This document shows, in pieces, positions 60,253 through 64,000 of a DNA stretch of 64,000 nt. The translations under genes and the position numbers were made by a program. The notes beneath the pieces were generated by a model. The model was not told the DNA's origin and searched no databases. It saw nothing but the letters and a program-made list of their open reading frames with translations. How positions within the stretch are numbered: the first letter of the stretch is position 1; every line of letters begins with the position of its first letter. The DNA is from Dokdonia sp. Hel_I_53 (GTDB lineage Bacteria; Bacteroidota; Bacteroidia; Flavobacteriales; Flavobacteriaceae): NCBI RefSeq assembly GCF_007827465.1, contig NZ_VISL01000001.1, forward strand, positions 1,879,001 through 1,943,000. The letters run 5' to 3'.

Positions 60253-62046
60253 ATGGCAAGTGCATCTGTAGAATTACATCTCAAAACGCTCCCTACCAGC
60301 CCTGGTATTTATCAATATTATGATAAAAATGGCAAACTATTGTATGTAGGTAAAGCAAAAAATCTCAAAAAACGAGTCCTCTCCTATTTCAATAAATCGC
60401 ATGATAGTGGTCGTATACGGACCATGGTTAAAAAAATTCATGAAATTAAGCATATTGTAGTAGCGACAGAGACAGATGCTTTACTGTTAGAGAATAGCCT
60501 CATAAAGGAATACCAACCACGGTATAATGTCATGCTTAAAGATGACAAAAGCTACCCGTGGATTTGTATTAAAAATGAGCGATTTCCTAGAGTATTTCCC
60601 ACAAGACGTCTCATAAAAGATGGAAGTGAGTATTACGGACCGTACACCAGTATGAAGACCGTACGTACCCTTCTTGATCTTATTAAAAGCCTTTATAAAC
60701 TTCGCACCTGCAATTATGACCTTTCTCAAGAAAAAATAGATACTGGCAAATATAAAGTCTGCCTTGAATATCACCTTGGGAATTGTGAGGGTCCATGTGA
60801 GGGCAAACAGTCTGAAAAAGATTACCACGAACATATAGAGCATATCCGACAGATTGTAAAGGGAGATTTTAAAGAGTCTTTAGATCGCTTTCGCGAAAAA
60901 ATGAAAGCTCATGCCGCCGCTATGGAATTTGAAGAGGCCCAACGTATCAAAGAGAAGTTAGATATTTTAGAAAATTACCAAGCTAAAAGTACAGTTGTAC
61001 ATCCTAAAATAAATAATGTAGATGTCTTCACCATCATAAGTGATGAAGGATATGGATATGTGAATTTTTTACAAATATCACATGGAGCAATTATAAAGTC
61101 TCACACCTTAGAACTCAAAAAGCAACTAGACGAGACAGATAAAGAATTACTAGAATTGGGAATTATTGAAATCCAACAACGCTTTGACCATAATTCAAAA
61201 GAAATATATGTGCCATTTGCTGTTGATATTGGGGAACATTATAAAGTAACTATTCCAAAGTTAGGGGATAAAAAACGGATCTTAGATCTTTCAGAACGAA
61301 ACGCAAAATATTACCGTATGGAGCGTTTTAAACAAACAAAAATTGTTGATCCAGACAGGCATACAAATCGTATTATGGCCCAAATGAAAGTGGATTTACG
61401 ATTGACTGAGGAGCCTCGCCATATAGAGTGTTTTGACAACTCAAACATACAAGGAACCAATCCCGTGGCGGCTTGTGTGGTTTTCAAAAATGGTAAACCT
61501 AGCAAAAGCGACTATCGCAAATTCAATATTAAAACCGTAGAAGGCCCAGATGATTTTGCTAGTATGGAAGAGGTTGTCTTTAGAAGGTATCGTAGGTTAT
61601 TAGAAGAGGATCAACCACTGCCGCAACTCATTATTGTAGATGGTGGTAAGGGACAGCTTTCTAGCGGAGTAAAAGCATTAGAAACCTTAGGGTTACGCGG
61701 TAAAATCGCCATTATAGGTATTGCTAAGAGACTAGAAGAGTTATTTTATCCTGGAGATAGTATTCCGCTTTATTTGGACAAAAAGAGTGAAACACTTAAG
61801 ATTATACAACAATTACGTAATGAGGCGCATCGTTTTGGAATCACCTTTCATAGGAATAAGCGTAGTAATGCCGCTCTTGGTACAGAGTTAGAAACCATTA
61901 GAGGAATTGGTGAAAAGACAATTGTAGATTTGTTGAAACACTTTAGGTCTGTCTCTAAGGTGAAAACTGCCACAAAGAAAAGCTTAACAGATGTTATAGG
62001 TCCTTCAAAGGCTGATATTATATATAATCACTATCACGCAAAATAA
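60253..62046 (+). CDS. uvrC: Excinuclease ABC subunit C
   Basis: Dual-incision nuclease of nucleotide excision repair, 597 residues from ATG 60253; an in-frame TTG six bases earlier is less likely. The GIY-YIG domain (PTSPGIYQYYDKNGKLLYVGKAKNLKKRV), UVR motif (AAAMEFEEAQRIKEKLDIL), RNase-H-like incision domain (IECFDNSNIQGTNPVAACVVFKNG, IIVDGGKGQLS) and C-terminal HhH (IRGIGEKTIVDLLKHF) are all present. A partial palindrome encodes RFRE just before the UVR motif. Its stop shares one base with the next start. Confidence 0.98.
   Translation: MASASVELHLKTLPTSPGIYQYYDKNGKLLYVGKAKNLKKRVLSYFNKSHDSGRIRTMVKKIHEIKHIVVATETDALLLENSLIKEYQPRYNVMLKDDKSYPWICIKNERFPRVFPTRRLIKDGSEYYGPYTSMKTVRTLLDLIKSLYKLRTCNYDLSQEKIDTGKYKVCLEYHLGNCEGPCEGKQSEKDYHEHIEHIRQIVKGDFKESLDRFREKMKAHAAAMEFEEAQRIKEKLDILENYQAKSTVVHPKINNVDVFTIISDEGYGYVNFLQISHGAIIKSHTLELKKQLDETDKELLELGIIEIQQRFDHNSKEIYVPFAVDIGEHYKVTIPKLGDKKRILDLSERNAKYYRMERFKQTKIVDPDRHTNRIMAQMKVDLRLTEEPRHIECFDNSNIQGTNPVAACVVFKNGKPSKSDYRKFNIKTVEGPDDFASMEEVVFRRYRRLLEEDQPLPQLIIVDGGKGQLSSGVKALETLGLRGKIAIIGIAKRLEELFYPGDSIPLYLDKKSETLKIIQQLRNEAHRFGITFHRNKRSNAALGTELETIRGIGEKTIVDLLKHFRSVSKVKTATKKSLTDVIGPSKADIIYNHYHAK
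60886..60898. repeat. Partial palindromic repeat inside uvrC
   Basis: CGCTTTCGCGAAA then AA instead of GC, so 13 of 16 bases are kept. It reads as RFREK. Confidence 0.7.
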
Positions 62047-64000
62047 TGAAGTATTTACTTTCTATATCGGTATTGTTTTGGAGCTTTCAAGTTTTCGCGC
62101 AAGCAGAAAATGATGATTTAAAAGTGGGGCTTGTCTTAAGTGGCGGGGGAGCAAAAGGTCTTGCTCATATTGGAGTTCTTAAGGTGATTGAAGAAGCGGG
62201 CATAAAATTAGATTATATAGCAGGAACGAGTATGGGAGCTGTGGTTGGCGGCTTATATGCAGCTGGATATAGCGCCTCTCAACTCGATTCTATTTTTACT
62301 AGTGTAAATTTTGATAATATCATACAGGACAATTTACCTCGAGAGGCAAAAACCTTTTATGAACGTGCGGATGCAGAGAGGTATGCTATTAAACTACCTT
62401 TTGATAATTTTAAAGTATCACTACCTAGTTCTTTAAGCAAAGGACAGAACACTTATAATTTACTGTCTCGTACACTAGAACACGTATCTGATATAGAAAA
62501 CTATAGCAAATTACCTATTCCTTTTTTTTGTATTGCTACAGATGTAGAAAAAGGGGAGCAAGTGATTTTAGATTCTGGTTATCTTCCAGAATCTATAAGC
62601 GCCAGTGGGGCATTACCTTCTTTATTTAGTCCTGTATTGCTAGATGGGAAGTTACTAATAGATGGCGGTGTCGTGAATAATTACCCTATCTATGAATTAA
62701 GAGACAAAGGGATGGACATTATTATAGGTGTAGATGTGCAAGATACTTTGAGGGGGCGTAAAGATTTAAAATCTGCTACTGACGTACTGCTACAAATAAA
62801 TAATTATAAAACTATCCAAGATATGGTCACAAAAAGAGGTGAGACAGACATCTACATACGACCAAGTGTGGATGACTTTTCTGTGGTTTCTTTTGATATG
62901 GGCAGAGAGATTGTTTCTAAAGGGTCTAAAATGGCAATGGATCAATATGAGATACTTAAAGAACTTGCCATTAAACAAAATGCCACGGTCAAGAAAAAAA
63001 TAGCTCCAATCACCACAGACTCTATAGCTATACAGGCCGTAACGATAAGTGGTAATGATCACTATACAAGGAGCTACATATTAGGTAAACTAAAGTTTAA
63101 ACCCCCTTTAACATTAAAATACGAGACATTGTATGAAGGTTTTAATAACCTTTCTGCAACAGAAAATTTCAAGAGGGTAGGCCACAAATTACAAGCTGTA
63201 GAAGATGGATACTTGCTACACATAGCCCTACAAGAGGCAACAAGTACTCAGTCTTTAAAATTAGGAATCCAATATAACGACCTCTACCGAGCTTCAGGTC
63301 TTCTGAATTTTACAAAGAAAAGAGTGCTCTTTCGTAATGATGTTGCCTCTATGGATTTAATTGTAGGAGATAATATTAGATACAATTTTGACTATTATAT
63401 TGATAAAGGTTTTTATTGGAGTGTTGGTCTTAACTCTTCATACACATCATTTAATCACAGTATTAATGCACAACTTGTTGAAGAGGTACAAGGTATTGAC
63501 ATCGCTGGTGTCAATAAATTAAGCCTAGACTATCAAGATCTTACAAACAAAATTTACCTACAAACTCTATTTCTCAAACAATTCTCACTAGACTTAGGTT
63601 TAAAGCATAAGTATCTTGATGTTGAGACAGAAACCCTAGTCTCAACAAATGAAGGCGATCAAGGCGTAATCTTTGAAAAAAGTCATCTCGCAGGGGCCTA
63701 CGGACAGCTCAAGTACGACTCTCTAGATAATATTTTTTTTCCAAATTCTGGATTCTATTTTGACGGAGATTTTAATTTGTATGTATACTCATCAGATTTT
63801 AATAATTCTTTTTCAGAATTTGGTATTGCTAATGCTGAATTTAAATATGCTCAAAACTTTAAACACAACCTAACCGCTATTTTAGAGATTTCAGGGGGAT
63901 TTAAGGTAGGAGGAAAAGATACAAGGACCTTAGATTTTTTTCTTGGAGGATACGGAGCAAAAAAAGTGAATAATATGGTTCCTTTTTTAGGTTATGATTT
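62046..64000 (+). CDS. Patatin-like phospholipase fused to POTRA/Omp85 barrel (type Vd secretion), C-terminus outside window
   Basis: An open frame from ATG 62046 to the window edge (651 codons). Signal peptide MKYLLSISVLFWSFQVFAQ. Patatin domain (~26-290): oxyanion SGGGAKGLAHIG, nucleophile in GTSMGAVVGG, and the DGGVVNNYP aspartate. A POTRA-like part follows (~325-400, IQAVTISGNDHYTRSYILGKLKF), then beta-barrel strands (SLKLGIQYNDLY, YDSLDNIFFPNSGFYFDGDF) of the Omp85 type. This is the PlpD-like type Vd autotransporter layout common in Bacteroidota. It overlaps uvrC by one base. Confidence 0.92.
   Translation, partial: MKYLLSISVLFWSFQVFAQAENDDLKVGLVLSGGGAKGLAHIGVLKVIEEAGIKLDYIAGTSMGAVVGGLYAAGYSASQLDSIFTSVNFDNIIQDNLPREAKTFYERADAERYAIKLPFDNFKVSLPSSLSKGQNTYNLLSRTLEHVSDIENYSKLPIPFFCIATDVEKGEQVILDSGYLPESISASGALPSLFSPVLLDGKLLIDGGVVNNYPIYELRDKGMDIIIGVDVQDTLRGRKDLKSATDVLLQINNYKTIQDMVTKRGETDIYIRPSVDDFSVVSFDMGREIVSKGSKMAMDQYEILKELAIKQNATVKKKIAPITTDSIAIQAVTISGNDHYTRSYILGKLKFKPPLTLKYETLYEGFNNLSATENFKRVGHKLQAVEDGYLLHIALQEATSTQSLKLGIQYNDLYRASGLLNFTKKRVLFRNDVASMDLIVGDNIRYNFDYYIDKGFYWSVGLNSSYTSFNHSINAQLVEEVQGIDIAGVNKLSLDYQDLTNKIYLQTLFLKQFSLDLGLKHKYLDVETETLVSTNEGDQGVIFEKSHLAGAYGQLKYDSLDNIFFPNSGFYFDGDFNLYVYSSDFNNSFSEFGIANAEFKYAQNFKHNLTAILEISGGFKVGGKDTRTLDFFLGGYGAKKVNNMVPFLGYD

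Noticed and set aside
1..64000. tRNA, rRNA, IS element or prophage structural genes
   Set aside because: No cloverleaf-like or rRNA-like sequence, transposase motif, or capsid/tail gene was recognised anywhere on either strand.

Overview
The window is a chromosomal segment of a marine-type Flavobacteriaceae bacterium (Bacteroidota). The evidence is direct: low GC, promoters of the Bacteroidota type (TAnnTTTG at -7), gliding-motility genes (gldH, a GldL-like peptide), a type IX secretion (T9SS) sorting tail on an M36 protease, and the RicT-GldH-PBP1A neighbourhood. The many exact copies of one 14-16 bp palindrome suggest a Dokdonia/Krokinobacter-like genus, but that genus call is recollection and inference. 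I see no rRNA, tRNA, CRISPR array, IS element or prophage.

Layout. 1-1451: 5' part of a secreted BNR/sortilin-like protein. 1.5-16 kb: a haem-biosynthesis region with hemH plus a MATE exporter, an AraC/PchR-like regulator with a Fur-like 7-1-7 operator, the operon hemA-hemC-hemD-hemE-(DUF6973)-(GNAT)-(EI24)-hemF, and hemB. All steps from glutamyl-tRNA to haem are present except protoporphyrinogen oxidase. A HEPN-like gene and a frameshifted SF2 helicase with membrane segments interrupt the run between hemF and hemB. 16-29 kb: DUF3291, a CNNM/CBS protein, DinB, Ogt, a serine hydrolase, DUF4153, a 3'-5' exonuclease, a GldL-like peptide, the M36 protease and a fused oligopeptide ABC ATPase. 28.7-29.2 kb: a gene-poor stretch with a possible structured small RNA. 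29-36 kb: 3-oxoacid CoA-transferase subunits, PBP1A, GldH, RicT, TrhO. 36-46.5 kb: recA, an ECF sigma factor with an unusual inner-membrane-to-outer-membrane partner, PlsC, TrpS, QueD, LpxH, RecJ, OsmC and a lipoprotein subtilase. 46.7-51.8 kb: an AhpD-like enzyme and a three-gene operon (peptidoglycan hydrolase plus two unrecognised large proteins with a shared RPW-containing segment). 52-57.3 kb: ileS-dksA-like, then lspA. 57.3-64 kb: the rimK / retropepsin-like / aspartoacylase-like cassette with a 5-FTHF cyclo-ligase, then uvrC and a patatin-Omp85 (type Vd) protein cut by the window end.

Most notable signals: (1) the palindrome CGCTTTCGCGAAAGCG, 15 exact core copies in 64 kb, both intergenic and inside genes in all three frames; (2) an isoleucyl-tRNA synthetase with a GVHH motif in place of HIGH, the signature reported for mupirocin hyper-resistance; (3) the uncharacterised 47.6-51.8 kb operon; (4) one polypeptide that appears to run from the cytoplasm to the outer membrane beside an ECF sigma factor; (5) a helicase frame break exactly at an A AAA AAC slippery heptamer. 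All functional statements rest on motif recognition by eye; no database search was run.
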